DNA of 64,000 nucleotides from Neorhodopirellula pilleata (GCF_007859915.1 NZ_SJPM01000005.1:367222-431221); one strand, 5' to 3'. Numbered from the stretch's first letter, positions 6,597 to 14,510 are shown. Made by a program: numbers and translations. The notes: generated by a model from the sequence alone, not told the origin.

Positions 6597-7679
6597 CTAG
6601 GGCGTTGGCTCAAGGTTGGTATCGCGCTCAGATACCCGTGACCGTAGGTCCGCGACTTCCTTCTCGAGCGCCGAAACTCTCGCAAGCAAACGAGTTAAAA
6701 ACCCCTTGAATTTCTTGTCATCCAAATCCTCAAGTTGAGGCGGAATGGCAAGGTCCTCAGAATCAAGCATTTTTGCTCCATCCGCTTCGTAAGCGAAATC
6801 CGAATCTCCGGCGTCTATTGAAGTCCTTCGGCGAGCTTCCGGATTTAACGATCGAAGCTGAAAGGCATCAGAACTTACTTCTTTATTAAACTCAGCTTCC
6901 TCAACGGTCAAAACATGCTGATGCCTAACGGCACCTGAGATACGATCTTCGGACACCACCTTGGACGGATACCAAATGCCGCTGCCGTAATCACGGTACT
7001 TAGCCTTCAAGTAATGCCCGTTCCCATCAGAGGCAAATTCTGCCGCAACAATTGAATGACCGAACTCGGGAGCAAGCCATACGCGGAATACTCGACCATG
7101 CTGGTTAGCGGACTCGCTTTTTAATACGCTAGTGAGCAAGATCGCATCGATACCATCTACTACACTAACGGAAACCTGGCACTCCGCTTTATCCTCATCG
7201 AAAAACTGAAGAAACGAGTCGAGCCCGTTTCTACCCATTGAAGATGCGCCCCCAAAACACATCCCCAGTGACCTAGGATCAAACGCAAATCGCCGAGAAC
7301 CGGGTTCATGACTTGAGTCCACAAGCTCGACGGAAGGACGGATGCCTAGGTGTGCACCCGTATCGTGTATGTAGTGCTCATCATTCAGCACAAAATGATT
7401 AGGACCACCCCACTTTGTGGATCCCATAAGTCGCGACTTCCGAGCAACTTTACGCTGATTTCCGTCGAAGGTAACCGTAAATAGGAATTCAGCGTTTTGT
7501 ACATCGTGCATGCTCTGCTCAAGGATAACGACGCGACCGCTACTCATCTTGGTAGTACGGTAGTCAATCGCACGTCGTAAAAGCTGCACGCATTCTGTGT
7601 CATCGGCATCAGAGCTTCGTGATATCCCAAGACCAGCGGCAAGAATTAGGATCGTGTAAATTGCTCGGATCATGTTCAT
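6597..7679 (-). CDS. Cassette 16: exported hypothetical protein, 360 aa
   Basis: It starts with a signal peptide (MNMIRAIYTILILAAGLGIS, cut near SRSSDA). The mature part is mainly beta-rich (residues about 40-270), with the general look of planctomycete outer-membrane-lipoprotein-sorting-like or LolA/DUF-type exported proteins. A C-terminal segment from about 318 (LTRLLARVSALEKEVADLRSRV) forms a short coiled coil. No catalytic motif is seen. It is unusually long for a cassette gene. The start lies about 80 bases inside the cassette, and the TAG stop is just before the attC. Function unknown. Confidence 0.72.
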   Translation of the reverse strand: MNMIRAIYTILILAAGLGISRSSDADDTECVQLLRRAIDYRTTKMSSGRVVILEQSMHDVQNAEFLFTVTFDGNQRKVARKSRLMGSTKWGGPNHFVLNDEHYIHDTGAHLGIRPSVELVDSSHEPGSRRFAFDPRSLGMCFGGASSMGRNGLDSFLQFFDEDKAECQVSVSVVDGIDAILLTSVLKSESANQHGRVFRVWLAPEFGHSIVAAEFASDGNGHYLKAKYRDYGSGIWYPSKVVSEDRISGAVRHQHVLTVEEAEFNKEVSSDAFQLRSLNPEARRRTSIDAGDSDFAYEADGAKMLDSEDLAIPPQLEDLDDKKFKGFLTRLLARVSALEKEVADLRSRVSERDTNLEPTP

Positions 7680-7759
7680 CAGCCTACGTTCAGGAGAAGA
7701 TCAACGGTGTTCAATTGTGCCTGCATCAAATGCTACGGGTGAGTCAGCATCTCAGTCGG

Positions 7760-7845
7760 ATAACGTCAGACATCACGGGGGACGGACGAAAGACTCTCCA
7801 TTTCAACCAAACGCGCAAGCCGTGCTCCCGTGCATGTCATGGTTC
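7760..7845 (-). other. attC site closing cassette 15
   Basis: ACATCACGGGGGACGGACGA sub-family; arm CCGTGCTCCCGTGCATGTCA. Confidence 0.84.
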
Positions 7846-8295
7846 CCCCCGATTTCCGCCGATACCTCGCACGACGTTGAGCGCTCTTTTAATCCACGGA
7901 TGTGTCGGTTCGGGAGTATCGAATATACCACCCTCGTATACAGCCAATCCAGAGTGCAATTGGCTGAGAGTGTCAAAAACATGTTCGATAGCAGATTCGT
8001 CCGAGTAGCTGACAACTTGCATTGTCACCATGCAAGTCCCGGCGTTCAGTCTCGCGACCAGCCCATCATGGTCACGTCGCTGTGTCGCGAAGCCAATGAG
8101 AAGATCAATGTCGTCGTCGAAAATATCTGACCCACGCTCCGTGACGTCAATTTGAAGAGCGCAATCGTGGTCACCGCGCACTAACGCCTCACCGTCAAAG
8201 CGGTATGCGTCGTCGATGGACCGAAGGGCTATTTCCAACTCGGGAAGCGAGATGGTTGCCGCATCATCCAGTACGTAGCGGTGGTAGGTTGTCAT
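7837..8295 (-). CDS. Cassette 15: hypothetical protein, 152 aa
   Basis: A soluble acidic protein with predicted beta strands (CALQIDVTERGSDIF, CMVTMQVVSY) and helices (LPELEIALRSIDDAYRF). I do not recognise it. The ATG at 8293-8295 follows the attC at 8311-8396 by 15 bases. The stop overlaps the R'' box of attC 7760-7845, so the final NRGEP residues include recombination-site bases. No signal peptide. Confidence 0.65.
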   Translation of the reverse strand: MTTYHRYVLDDAATISLPELEIALRSIDDAYRFDGEALVRGDHDCALQIDVTERGSDIFDDDIDLLIGFATQRRDHDGLVARLNAGTCMVTMQVVSYSDESAIEHVFDTLSQLHSGLAVYEGGIFDTPEPTHPWIKRALNVVRGIGGNRGEP

Positions 8296-8310
8296 TCAAG
8301 TGTGTGGGGG

Positions 8311-8396
8311 GAACGGGTGCGTTGACCGGGCCGCCGCCAACGAACATTGACTTCAGGAAAGACGCTATCGGCGGCTCCGTGTCCAACGCTTGGTTC
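8311..8396 (-). other. attC site closing cassette 14
   Basis: GCGTTGACCGGGCCGCCGCC sub-family, shared with 12029-12116; the centre is TTGACTTCAGGAA. Confidence 0.82.
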
Positions 8397-8460
8397 CGCC
8401 TTCTTATATTGAAAGTTGAGGCGAGTGCGTAAATTAGCCTGATGACGAAGTTGGACCATT

Positions 8461-8787
8461 TCAAGCATCCATCTTTGGATCAAGGGTTCCTGGAAAGTAC
8501 TCAACTGTCTCAAAGACCCCAACCACGCGGGCCCCGTCAATCAGCACCAAGCCCCTCTCGCAGCCATTGTCATATGTCCACAACTCGTGCTCAGCGCCAC
8601 AGTTCTCATCATACCAAGCAAGCAAGTCTTCATTTGCGTCTTCGAACCAACCTTTCGGCAATTCGTTCGCGTTGGGTATCCTCCTACGCATAGCAGCTTC
8701 GATCGTGAGCCGAGTTACTCGACAACGGATTAGGTCTGATTGCCAATCGGAATCAGGTGTGATCTTGCGTTTATTCAACCAATTCAT
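8461..8787 (-). CDS. Cassette 14: hypothetical protein, 108 aa
   Basis: A small soluble protein. The N-terminus is basic (MNWLNKRKITPDSDWQSDLI), the centre carries WFEDANEDLLAWYDENCGAEHELWTYDNG, and the C-terminus has a hydrophobic strand pair (RGLVLIDGARVVGVFETVEYF). No family recognised. Unlike most cassettes, about 65 bases without a gene separate the stop from the attC at 8311-8396. The start is 28 bases inside the cassette boundary at 8815. Confidence 0.65.
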   Translation of the reverse strand: MNWLNKRKITPDSDWQSDLIRCRVTRLTIEAAMRRRIPNANELPKGWFEDANEDLLAWYDENCGAEHELWTYDNGCERGLVLIDGARVVGVFETVEYFPGTLDPKMDA

Positions 8788-8814
8788 TCACTAGTATGCG
8801 ATGCTGTTATGGCG

Positions 8815-8902
8815 GAACGGAAGCGATATGCGGGCGGCGGCGTTTGAAGCGATTGCTACCAGACCGGCGACCATCGCCGCTCCGTCATCATTGCATGGTT
8901 AC
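8815..8902 (-). other. attC site of non-coding cassette copy 2
   Basis: Same site type as 4971-5058, with CGGAAGCGATATGCGGGCGG at the R' side. Confidence 0.85.
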
Positions 8903-9159
8903 GAGTCAAACATCTTAGCATCGTGCCCACAGGCTTGCCATCAACTTCGACCCGACGGCTTGAGCCGACAGCCGCCACCATTGGTCAGGCGTCGGACAAT
9001 GCCCCGCAGGGCAGACGTCGGTTTGTGCCCCGCAGGGCAGTCCTGAACCGTGCCCCGCAGGGCCGGCGTTGAACATGCCCCGCAGGGCGACACTGGACGA
9101 TGCCCCGCAGGGCAGCCTGGCAGTCCGCGTTACTCAGCGTTGACACATTCCTCGTGCTC
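8815..9159 (-). repeat. Repeated non-coding cassette, copy 2 (cassette 13)
   Basis: 345 bp, five GCCCTGCGGGGC stem-loop units at about 25-26 base spacing, the CGGCTCAAGCCG hairpin, the conserved TTGATGGCAAGCC stretch, and the common attC type. It sits between cassette 14 and the LamG cassette. Confidence 0.87.
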
Positions 9160-9245
9160 GTAACGGTAGGGTTCAGCGGGCCGGGACGAATGATTGACCA
9201 TTGCCAAAACGCTTGCAATCCCGGCGCCGTTGCAACCCATGGTTA
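9160..9245 (-). other. attC site closing cassette 12
   Basis: GTTCAGCGGGCCGGGACGA with arm TCCCGGCGCCGTTGCAAC. Related to 4209-4292. It encodes the tail of the PEP-CTERM protein. Confidence 0.82.
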
Positions 9246-10072
9246 TTTGCTGCCTTTCGTCGTCGCGAAAATGACAAAAACGCCACGCCAGCAGAGCCAA
9301 TCAGCAATAGGGAGGATGGCTCTGGAACGGCAGTTAGCTGTCCAACCGATGCGGTTTGCAATTGCGAGATTTCTGCGACTGTAAGGACACGATCCCACAC
9401 AGCAAAATCGTCTATTGTGCCTGAAAGAAACCACTGCCCGCCCTCGCTACCAAAGTATGAGGGTCCACCAGTGAAAACATTGCCAGTTAGCGGACCTGGA
9501 GTAAAGTCCGATCCGATGTGCTGATCTGCCAACGCTCCGTTGAGGTAGATCGAAGCCTGATTGTTCGTGCCATCGTAAACCCCAAGCACGTGAACCCAAT
9601 TCGCAGTGGACAATTGGGACTGAGCAATTCCTGGACGTGCAGCGTCACTTTCTTGATCGACGATTTTGAATCGCAGTTCTTGGTTGTCCCGGTCTGAATA
9701 CAATACAAACGTATCAGGTGCCGAGTCAAAGATAGCTTCAAATGGGGTTGGCAATGATGATGGAAGACGATTCAGGCGGACCCACCCTCCAACGCTCAGC
9801 TGGTTGCCGGCAGCGTTGATTCCACCAAGCGACACCTGATCGTTAATGCCGTCGAACGAAAGGGCGTTTCCGAACTTCCCCGACACCCAAGTCGGGACCG
9901 TGAATCCTTGGAGTGTTCCGCTATTTGTGCCAACATTGTCATCTAACGTGAATCCGGCGGAGTGGTCGAAGTCCCAATAGTGTGTCAATCCGGTGATTAG
10001 GTCCGCACGGACATTCGACACCGAGCTAAGAACTAGGGTGGCGGCGCCGATGATTACAATCGTTCTAAACAT
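9173..10072 (-). CDS. Cassette 12: LamG-domain PEP-CTERM protein, 299 aa
   Basis: Signal peptide MFRTIVIIGAATLVLSSVSNVRA, then a laminin-G/concanavalin-like domain (residues about 30-240): GLTHYWDFDHSAG, FDGINDQVSLGG, VGGWVRLNRLPS, WVHVLGVYDGTNNQASIYLNG, and GTIDDFAVWDRVLTVAEISQL. It ends with a PEP-CTERM sorting signal (VPEPSSLLLIGSAGVAFLSFSRRRK) recognised by exosortase. About 25 attC-encoded residues (NNHGLQRRRDC...) follow the basic cluster. The frame extends to 10171, but the ATG at 10072 gives the signal peptide. Likely secreted and surface-anchored. The cassette origin of an exosortase substrate is unusual. Confidence 0.88.
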   Translation of the reverse strand: MFRTIVIIGAATLVLSSVSNVRADLITGLTHYWDFDHSAGFTLDDNVGTNSGTLQGFTVPTWVSGKFGNALSFDGINDQVSLGGINAAGNQLSVGGWVRLNRLPSSLPTPFEAIFDSAPDTFVLYSDRDNQELRFKIVDQESDAARPGIAQSQLSTANWVHVLGVYDGTNNQASIYLNGALADQHIGSDFTPGPLTGNVFTGGPSYFGSEGGQWFLSGTIDDFAVWDRVLTVAEISQLQTASVGQLTAVPEPSSLLLIGSAGVAFLSFSRRRKAANNHGLQRRRDCKRFGNGQSFVPAR

Positions 10073-10110
10073 TCTTAGGCTACGTTGTGAAGATATAGTG
10101 GGATTGGCAA

Positions 10111-10199
10111 ATAACGGCGGCGATATGCGGGCGGCGGCGTTTGAAGTGATTGCTACCAGACCGGCGACCATCGCCGCTCCGTCATCATTGCATGGTTAC
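10111..10199 (-). other. attC site of non-coding cassette copy 3
   Basis: Same GGCGGCGATATGCGGGCGGC type as 4971-5058. Confidence 0.85.
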
Positions 10200-10482
10200 G
10201 AGTCGAACATCTTAGCATCGTGCCCACCGGCTTGCCATCAACTTCGACCCGACGGCTTGAGCCGACTGCCGCCACCATTGGTCAGGCGTCGGACCATGCC
10301 CCGCAGGGCAGGCGTCGGACTATGCCCCGCAGGGCAGGCGTCGGACTATGCCCCGCAGGGCAGTCCTGAACTGTGCCCCGCAGGGCCGGCGTTGAACATG
10401 CCCCGCAGGGCGACACTGGACGATGCCCCGCAGGGCAGCCTGGCAGTCCGCGTTACTCAGCGTTGACACATTCCTCGTGCTC
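10111..10482 (-). repeat. Repeated non-coding cassette, copy 3, with one extra unit (cassette 11)
   Basis: 372 bp instead of 346. Around 10,298-10,349 the unit ATGCCCCGCAGGGCAGGCGT plus CGGACT occurs twice in tandem, giving six stem-loop units. The 26 bp gain would shift any minus-strand reading frame, which argues against a peptide product. Confidence 0.87.
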
Positions 10483-10567
10483 GTAACGTCGGCCGTCACC
10501 TGGGACGGACGATTGATTTTCTATTCGTGAAACCTCGCAAGCCGTCCTCAGGTGCACGGCTTGGTTA
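10483..10567 (-). other. attC site closing cassette 10
   Basis: GCCGTCACCTGGGACGGACG with arm GCCGTCCTCAGGTGCACGGC; near twin of 2288-2371. Confidence 0.84.
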
Positions 10568-11140
10568 CCCATTTCGTGAACGAGTGCTAGTTTCCGACAC
10601 AACCTCGATCCCGCAGAATCTCGAAAAGTCGGCGACGAGATCATTGATGCGTTGATGCGATCCGTGGTGCAATAGTCGTCGCGCGAGCCCGTCGCCGCGA
10701 GATACCAATAGGTTCAGTTGTGACTCAGTGTAGTCACGTATCACCTGTAACCCAAGGACATCCCTACGGTCAAAAGTCTCGGTTGAGTCAGAACATCGGT
10801 ATACAATTCTGTCATTAGCCGGTTCGTATCGTACTCCAAGCTTCGTAGCGCGAAAGCGCGTCCAGGCGGTTGCCCGCCAAATTCCAATTAAGAAAAGTAT
10901 CGACGATGCGACTGCCGCGATCCAACGCATTTGGATGTCTCGTTGCTCGCCGGGCATTGGGACGATGCTATAGATGAAGATGCACGGAATGATTGATGCC
11001 AACGGAATCGAAGCCGCGAGAATGAGGCGTCGTATATTGGGGCGAAGCACGTATGCGGTACCATCAGTCGTTGGTTGGAGGCGAAGATATGTGCCGATGC
11101 TCAGGCCTGGGTGATCGAGCAGTTCGGCGTCGGGTTCCAT
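10565..11140 (-). CDS. Cassette 10: two-TM membrane protein, 191 aa
   Basis: Two hydrophobic segments (about residues 40-62 IRRLILAASIPLASIIPCIFIY, and 73-92 IAAVASSILFLIGIW) lie between a cytoplasmic-looking N-terminus and a C-terminal soluble domain (RFRATKLGVRYEPANDRIVYR ... FDRRDVLGLQVIRDY). The arrangement of two helices followed by a small beta domain recalls PH-like membrane proteins, but I cannot name the family. The ATG at 11140 starts 13 bases inside the cassette, and the stop lies in the R'' box of attC 10483-10567. Confidence 0.68.
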   Translation of the reverse strand: MEPDAELLDHPGLSIGTYLRLQPTTDGTAYVLRPNIRRLILAASIPLASIIPCIFIYSIVPMPGEQRDIQMRWIAAVASSILFLIGIWRATAWTRFRATKLGVRYEPANDRIVYRCSDSTETFDRRDVLGLQVIRDYTESQLNLLVSRGDGLARRLLHHGSHQRINDLVADFSRFCGIEVVSETSTRSRNG

Positions 11141-11152
11141 ATCTTCAGTGGG

Positions 11153-11241
11153 GTAACGGGAGCGATATGCGGGCGGCGGCGTTTGAAGCGATTGCTACCA
11201 AACCGGCGACCATCGCCGCTCCGTCATCATTGCATGGTTAC
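11153..11241 (-). other. attC site of non-coding cassette copy 4
   Basis: Same type as 4971-5058; R' side reads AACGGGAGCGATATGCGG. Confidence 0.85.
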
Positions 11242-11498
11242 GAGTCAATCATCTTAGCATCGTGCCCACCGGCTTGCCATCAACTTCGACCCGACGGCTT
11301 GAGCCGACAGCGGCCACCATTGGTCAGGCGTCGGACAATGCCCCGCAGGGCAGGCGTCGGTTTGTGCACCGCAGGGCAGTCCTGAACTGTGCCCCGCAGG
11401 GCCTGCGTTGAACATGCCCCGCAGGGCGACACTGGACGATGCCCCGCGGAGCAGCCTGGCAGTCTGCGTTACTCAGCGTTGCCACATTCCTCGTGCTC
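11153..11498 (-). repeat. Repeated non-coding cassette, copy 4 (cassette 9)
   Basis: 346 bp with five stem-loop units. Two are mutated (GCACCGCAGGGC near 11,366 and GCCCCGCGGAGC near 11,444 on the plus strand), and the hairpin next to the unit block reads CCGACAGCGGCC. Confidence 0.86.
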
Positions 11499-11584
11499 GT
11501 AACGACCAAAATCACCCGGTTGCCGCCAAGTGACTTCGACTTCAGGAAACGCGCGATCGGCAACTCGGGTGCATTTTTTGGTTC
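11499..11584 (-). other. attC site closing cassette 8
   Basis: CACCCGGTTGCCGCCAAGTG with arm GATCGGCAACTCGGGTGC; centre TTCGACTTCAGGAA. Confidence 0.8.
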
Positions 11585-11587
11585 GGC

Positions 11588-12004
11588 TCACTTATCGGTA
11601 GCTTTTGCCGTTGCGGGATCGGACGCTTTGAGATGACCGTTAGCTGCCTCGATGCGTCTTCTAATGTTATCGTGGACAAAGCTTGGCTTCTCCCCTTCGA
11701 GAAACACTAATTCAAGTGCGGAGTTTTTCGATATTTCGGTGATCAGTGGTAAGTATTCCGCGAGGGGAACATCACGCACAACCAAGCCAACCTTGACGAT
11801 ACTACCCCATCCCTCGGCATTGCGCAGGATGGGAACCGTGTCCTTGACCGTGCCGTTGGCTTTGTTCTCCTCTTGGACATCGGAAAAGATGGAAACTCGG
11901 GTTTGTGCTTGGTTGTCCTTCGTGACCAACACACCGATAGCGCGCAGCTCAGCTTGGCTCGTTGCGGGGAAGGCTAGGCAGATCAATAGGGTCAACATGC
12001 GCAT
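11588..12004 (-). CDS. Cassette 8: small exported protein, 138 aa
   Basis: A clear signal peptide (MRMLTLLICLAFPATSQA) precedes a 120-residue periplasmic domain with alternating strands (ELRAIGVLVTKDNQAQTRVSIF, SIVKVGLVVRDVPLAEYLPLI) and a C-terminal Ala/Lys-rich tail. No recognised family or catalytic motif. Start codon 12002-12004 is the first ATG after attC 12029-12116. The frame ends four bases before its own attC. Function unknown. Confidence 0.7.
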   Translation of the reverse strand: MRMLTLLICLAFPATSQAELRAIGVLVTKDNQAQTRVSIFSDVQEENKANGTVKDTVPILRNAEGWGSIVKVGLVVRDVPLAEYLPLITEISKNSALELVFLEGEKPSFVHDNIRRRIEAANGHLKASDPATAKATDK

Positions 12005-12028
12005 GTCTACGTTCCATATTTTCGAGCC

Positions 12029-12116
12029 GAACGGCAGCGTTGACCGGGCCGCCGCCGATCAACGTTGACTTCAGGAACGACGCGACCGGCGGCTCCGCGT
12101 CCAACGCTTTGTTATC
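12029..12116 (-). other. attC site closing cassette 7
   Basis: GCGTTGACCGGGCCGCCGCC sub-family, like 8311-8396. Confidence 0.82.
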
Positions 12117-12121
12117 GCATT

Positions 12122-12622
12122 TTAACCTAAGGGCACCACCATCCGATTGAGTTCGTGTCGTGTTGATGGCAACCCATGTTCAATCAAGCGGTCTCGCAGT
12201 GTCATATCCGATGTCCAAATTGTCTCCGCGGCGGCAAGTCGCTTCAAGACCTCCATTTGCATTTGAGTTACCGTATTCCGCTTGATCGGTTCTCCATTTG
12301 TTCTCGGAAATGTCATTGCAAGTGCCGCATGCATTGCCTCGTAGAACTGCTGGTCGCGTTCAAATGTCACTAAGAGAGGTTCAAGCGTTGGATTTCGGTT
12401 CCGAATCGTCAGATTCGCGAGTGATTCCGCGACATCCTGTTGAAGGTCTCGCCCCTCTGCGAGGCGTGCGTATTCACGCGATACACCGTTGTCATCTTCG
12501 CGCAAACATAAAAGCAACGCGCCACTCAAGATCCACAGATCGTCTTCGGTGATCAAGTCGGGATGGTCGCTTGCTTTTCGGATTCGCGGTTCGATATCCT
12601 GAACAGTCGGCAACATGGGCAT
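12122..12622 (-). CDS. Cassette 7: hypothetical protein, 166 aa
   Basis: A mainly helical soluble protein. Segments such as EDDLWILSGALLLCLREDD, VAESLANLTIRNRNPTLEPLL and TQMQMEVLKRLAAAETIWTSDMTLRDRLIEHG suggest a bundle of helices. No signal peptide and no family recognised. The ATG at 12622 is 10 bases inside the cassette, and the stop is 5 bases before the attC. Confidence 0.66.
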   Translation of the reverse strand: MPMLPTVQDIEPRIRKASDHPDLITEDDLWILSGALLLCLREDDNGVSREYARLAEGRDLQQDVAESLANLTIRNRNPTLEPLLVTFERDQQFYEAMHAALAMTFPRTNGEPIKRNTVTQMQMEVLKRLAAAETIWTSDMTLRDRLIEHGLPSTRHELNRMVVPLG

Positions 12623-12631
12623 TCTGAAGCG

Positions 12632-12719
12632 ATAACGCTAGCCGTAACCGGGTCGCGTCGTGAGAGTTTGCCATTACCAAAACGCGTGACACGCGACTCC
12701 GGTTCACGGCATTGTTATT
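12632..12719 (-). other. attC site closing cassette 6
   Basis: GCCGTAACCGGGTCGCGTCG with arm GCGACTCCGGTTCACGGC; ends TTGTTATT on the plus strand. Confidence 0.82.
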
Positions 12720-12746
12720 CGCAGTCTTGGATCAAGCGCATTCACA

Positions 12747-13166
12747 TCATGTAAAGACGAGGCTTCGTACAATTTGCTCGCAGTCTCGAACCTCGCCGGT
12801 TCCGTGATCGCTCGCGCAAGTGTACGTGACAAACGCGAAATTCATGCCATCCGAGACAACCCAAATTCTCACATAGTCGCCATCAGTGTAACACGTTCCC
12901 GCCGCCAATACCGGTGGCCCAAACTCAGTTTCAGTTTGCGTTACCTCGCCAAGGTCGGTGTCTCGTGCGAACCCGCTAATCATCGTCAATAAGTCATCGG
13001 GACTTGGGTTCGGTGTCTGGCCCGAGCGGTACAGCATAATCGAAAACTGCAAAGCTCCGACTCCGTCTGGTCGAGCGAGGGTGATCGGGACTTCGTCACC
13101 GGCGAGGTCGGCAGTGACATCATCCCAATAAAATGGCACAGTCAATTTGAAGTCGCGAAAGTCCAT
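12747..13166 (-). CDS. Cassette 6: hypothetical protein, 139 aa
   Basis: A compact beta-rich protein: FKLTVPFYWDDVTAD, VGALQFSIMLYRSG, FGPPVLAAGTCYTDGDYVRIWVVSDGMNFAFVTYTC, then a last helix (EVRDCEQIVRSLVF). The general pattern, an N-terminal FPLTVP-like strand and a C-terminal helix ending IVRSLRF, resembles small DcrB/PsbP-type domains of bacterial stress or immunity-like proteins; this is a low-certainty impression. No signal peptide. Two Cys (about 92 and 115) could pair or bind metal. Confidence 0.66.
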   Translation of the reverse strand: MDFRDFKLTVPFYWDDVTADLAGDEVPITLARPDGVGALQFSIMLYRSGQTPNPSPDDLLTMISGFARDTDLGEVTQTETEFGPPVLAAGTCYTDGDYVRIWVVSDGMNFAFVTYTCASDHGTGEVRDCEQIVRSLVFT

Positions 13167-13192
13167 CGGTCTCGGGGATGCACTTCAATCGA

Positions 13193-13281
13193 ATAACGGT
13201 TGCGATATGCGGGCGGCGGCGTTTGAAGTGATTTCTACCAAACCGGCGACCATCGCCGCTCCGTCATCATTGCATGGTTAC
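13193..13281 (-). other. attC site of non-coding cassette copy 5
   Basis: Same type as 4971-5058; R' side AACGGTTGCGATATGCGG. Confidence 0.85.
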
Positions 13282-13538
13282 GAGTCAATCATCTTAGCAT
13301 CGTGCCCACAGGCTTGCCATCAACTTCGACCCGACGGTTTGAGCCGACAGCCGCCACCATTGGTCAGGCGTCGGACAATGCCCCGCAGGGCAGGCGTCGG
13401 TTTGTGCCCCGCAGGGCAGTCCTGAACTGTGCCCCGCAGGGCCGGCATTGAACATGCCCCGCAGGGCGACACTGGACGATGCCCCGCAGGGCAGCCTGGC
13501 AGTCCGCGTAACTCAGCGTTGACACATTCCTCGTGCTC
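13193..13538 (-). repeat. Repeated non-coding cassette, copy 5 (cassette 5)
   Basis: 346 bp, five intact GCCCTGCGGGGC units. The CGGCTCAAGCCG hairpin has one arm base changed (CGGCTCAAACCG), leaving a G:T-type pair. Confidence 0.87.
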
Positions 13539-13624
13539 GTAACGTCACGCGTCACCGGGTACGCGCGGAAGATTCTCAATTTCAAAACCGCCTGACTCGC
13601 GTACTCCGGTGCACGCGATTGTTC
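13539..13624 (-). other. attC site closing cassette 4
   Basis: CACGCGTCACCGGGTACGCG with arm CGCGTACTCCGGTGCACGCG. Confidence 0.83.
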
Positions 13625-13651
13625 CCCGCAGATTGCGATGTGCCGTCAAAG

Positions 13652-14065
13652 TTAGTCAAATGCACATTGTGGATTCATTTCAGCCGGGCTACGCCAATCG
13701 ATTTGGTGATCGGATTCTAGCTCTTGTTTGGCATCGTGCCAAATGCGATGACACAGACCGCGACCGGAGGATAGAAAGTCCGCCATGTCTGGTGACGTCT
13801 TTCGCAAGTCATCCATCCGCTGTTCATGTTCCCGACGAACGCGCACTGCGACAGATTTCAATACAGAGCTAATGATTGGCCCCGCGATGGGATCTTGTTC
13901 AATTGGGTCGCGAAGCATTCCAGAATCGTCTTGTTCCGCTGTGGCGACCATTGTGATTTGCTGATCGGGCGGAAACTGCGACAACGCTTCCCGCGCAGCA
14001 AGCAGTGGCATCCCGGTTGCCCGTCGTAGTCGTGCGATCAATTCTGTTGCGACTGTGTTGTTCAC
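13652..14065 (-). CDS. Cassette 4: hypothetical protein with UBA-like N-terminus, 137 aa
   Basis: It begins at a GTG. The first 35 residues (ELIARLRRATGMPLLAAREALSQF) resemble the three-helix UBA/EF-Ts-like motif (LRxxTGxxLxxxxxAL). The rest is charged and helical (VLKSVAVRVRREHEQRMDDLRKTSPDMADFLSSG). A peptide-binding or ribosome-associated role would fit a UBA-like fold, but this rests on a short similarity only. No signal peptide. The stop lies 28 bases before attC 13539-13624. Confidence 0.65.
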   Translation of the reverse strand: MNNTVATELIARLRRATGMPLLAAREALSQFPPDQQITMVATAEQDDSGMLRDPIEQDPIAGPIISSVLKSVAVRVRREHEQRMDDLRKTSPDMADFLSSGRGLCHRIWHDAKQELESDHQIDWRSPAEMNPQCAFD

Positions 14066-14080
14066 GATCCTTCAGTCGGG

Positions 14081-14168
14081 GAACGGCGGCGATATGCGGG
14101 CGGCGGCGTTTGAAGTGATTGCTACCAAACCGGCGACCATCGCCGCTCCGTCATCATTGCATGGTTAC
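14081..14168 (-). other. attC site of non-coding cassette copy 6
   Basis: Same type as 4971-5058. Confidence 0.85.
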
Positions 14169-14426
14169 GAGTCAATTATCTTAGCATCGTGCCCACAGGC
14201 TTGCCATCAACTTCGGCCCGACGGCTTGAGCCGACTGCCGCCACCATTGGTCAGGCGTCGGACCATGCCCCGCAGGGCAGGCGTCGGACTATGCCCCGCA
14301 GGGCAGTCCTGAACTGTGCCCCGCAGGGCCGGCGTTGAACATGCCCCGCAGGGCGACACTGGACGATGCCCCGCAGGGCAGCCTGGCAGTCCGCGTTACT
14401 CAGCGTTGACACATTCCTCGTGCTCG
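14081..14426 (-). repeat. Repeated non-coding cassette, copy 6 (cassette 3)
   Basis: 346 bp, five intact stem-loop units; closest in sequence to copy 3. It is the copy nearest to intI, the third cassette of the array. Confidence 0.87.
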
Positions 14427-14510
14427 TAACGGTAGACATCACGGAGGACGGACGATTGACTTTCCATTTCATTGAACACGCAAGCCGTCCTTCCGTGCAT
14501 GTCATGGTTC
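14427..14510 (-). other. attC site closing cassette 2
   Basis: ACATCACGGAGGACGGACGA sub-family with arm GCCGTCCTTCCGTGCATGTC. Confidence 0.84.

Noticed and set aside
10290..10440. CRISPR array suggested by the GCCCCGCAGGGC repeats
   Set aside because: The repeat is only 12 bases, the spacers are nearly the same in all six cassette copies, and no cas gene is present.
4984..14312. Plus-strand frames beginning MRAAAFEVIA in the six repeated cassettes
   Set aside because: They start inside attC on the strand opposite to every other cassette gene. Changes between copies alter residues freely, so no coding constraint is visible.
5141..14505. Minus-strand Arg/Cys-rich frames (ADCQAALRG) in the repeated cassettes
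   Set aside because: The 26-bp gain in copy 3 breaks the frame, substitutions are mostly non-synonymous, and no start with ribosome site is seen. I keep the units as non-coding.
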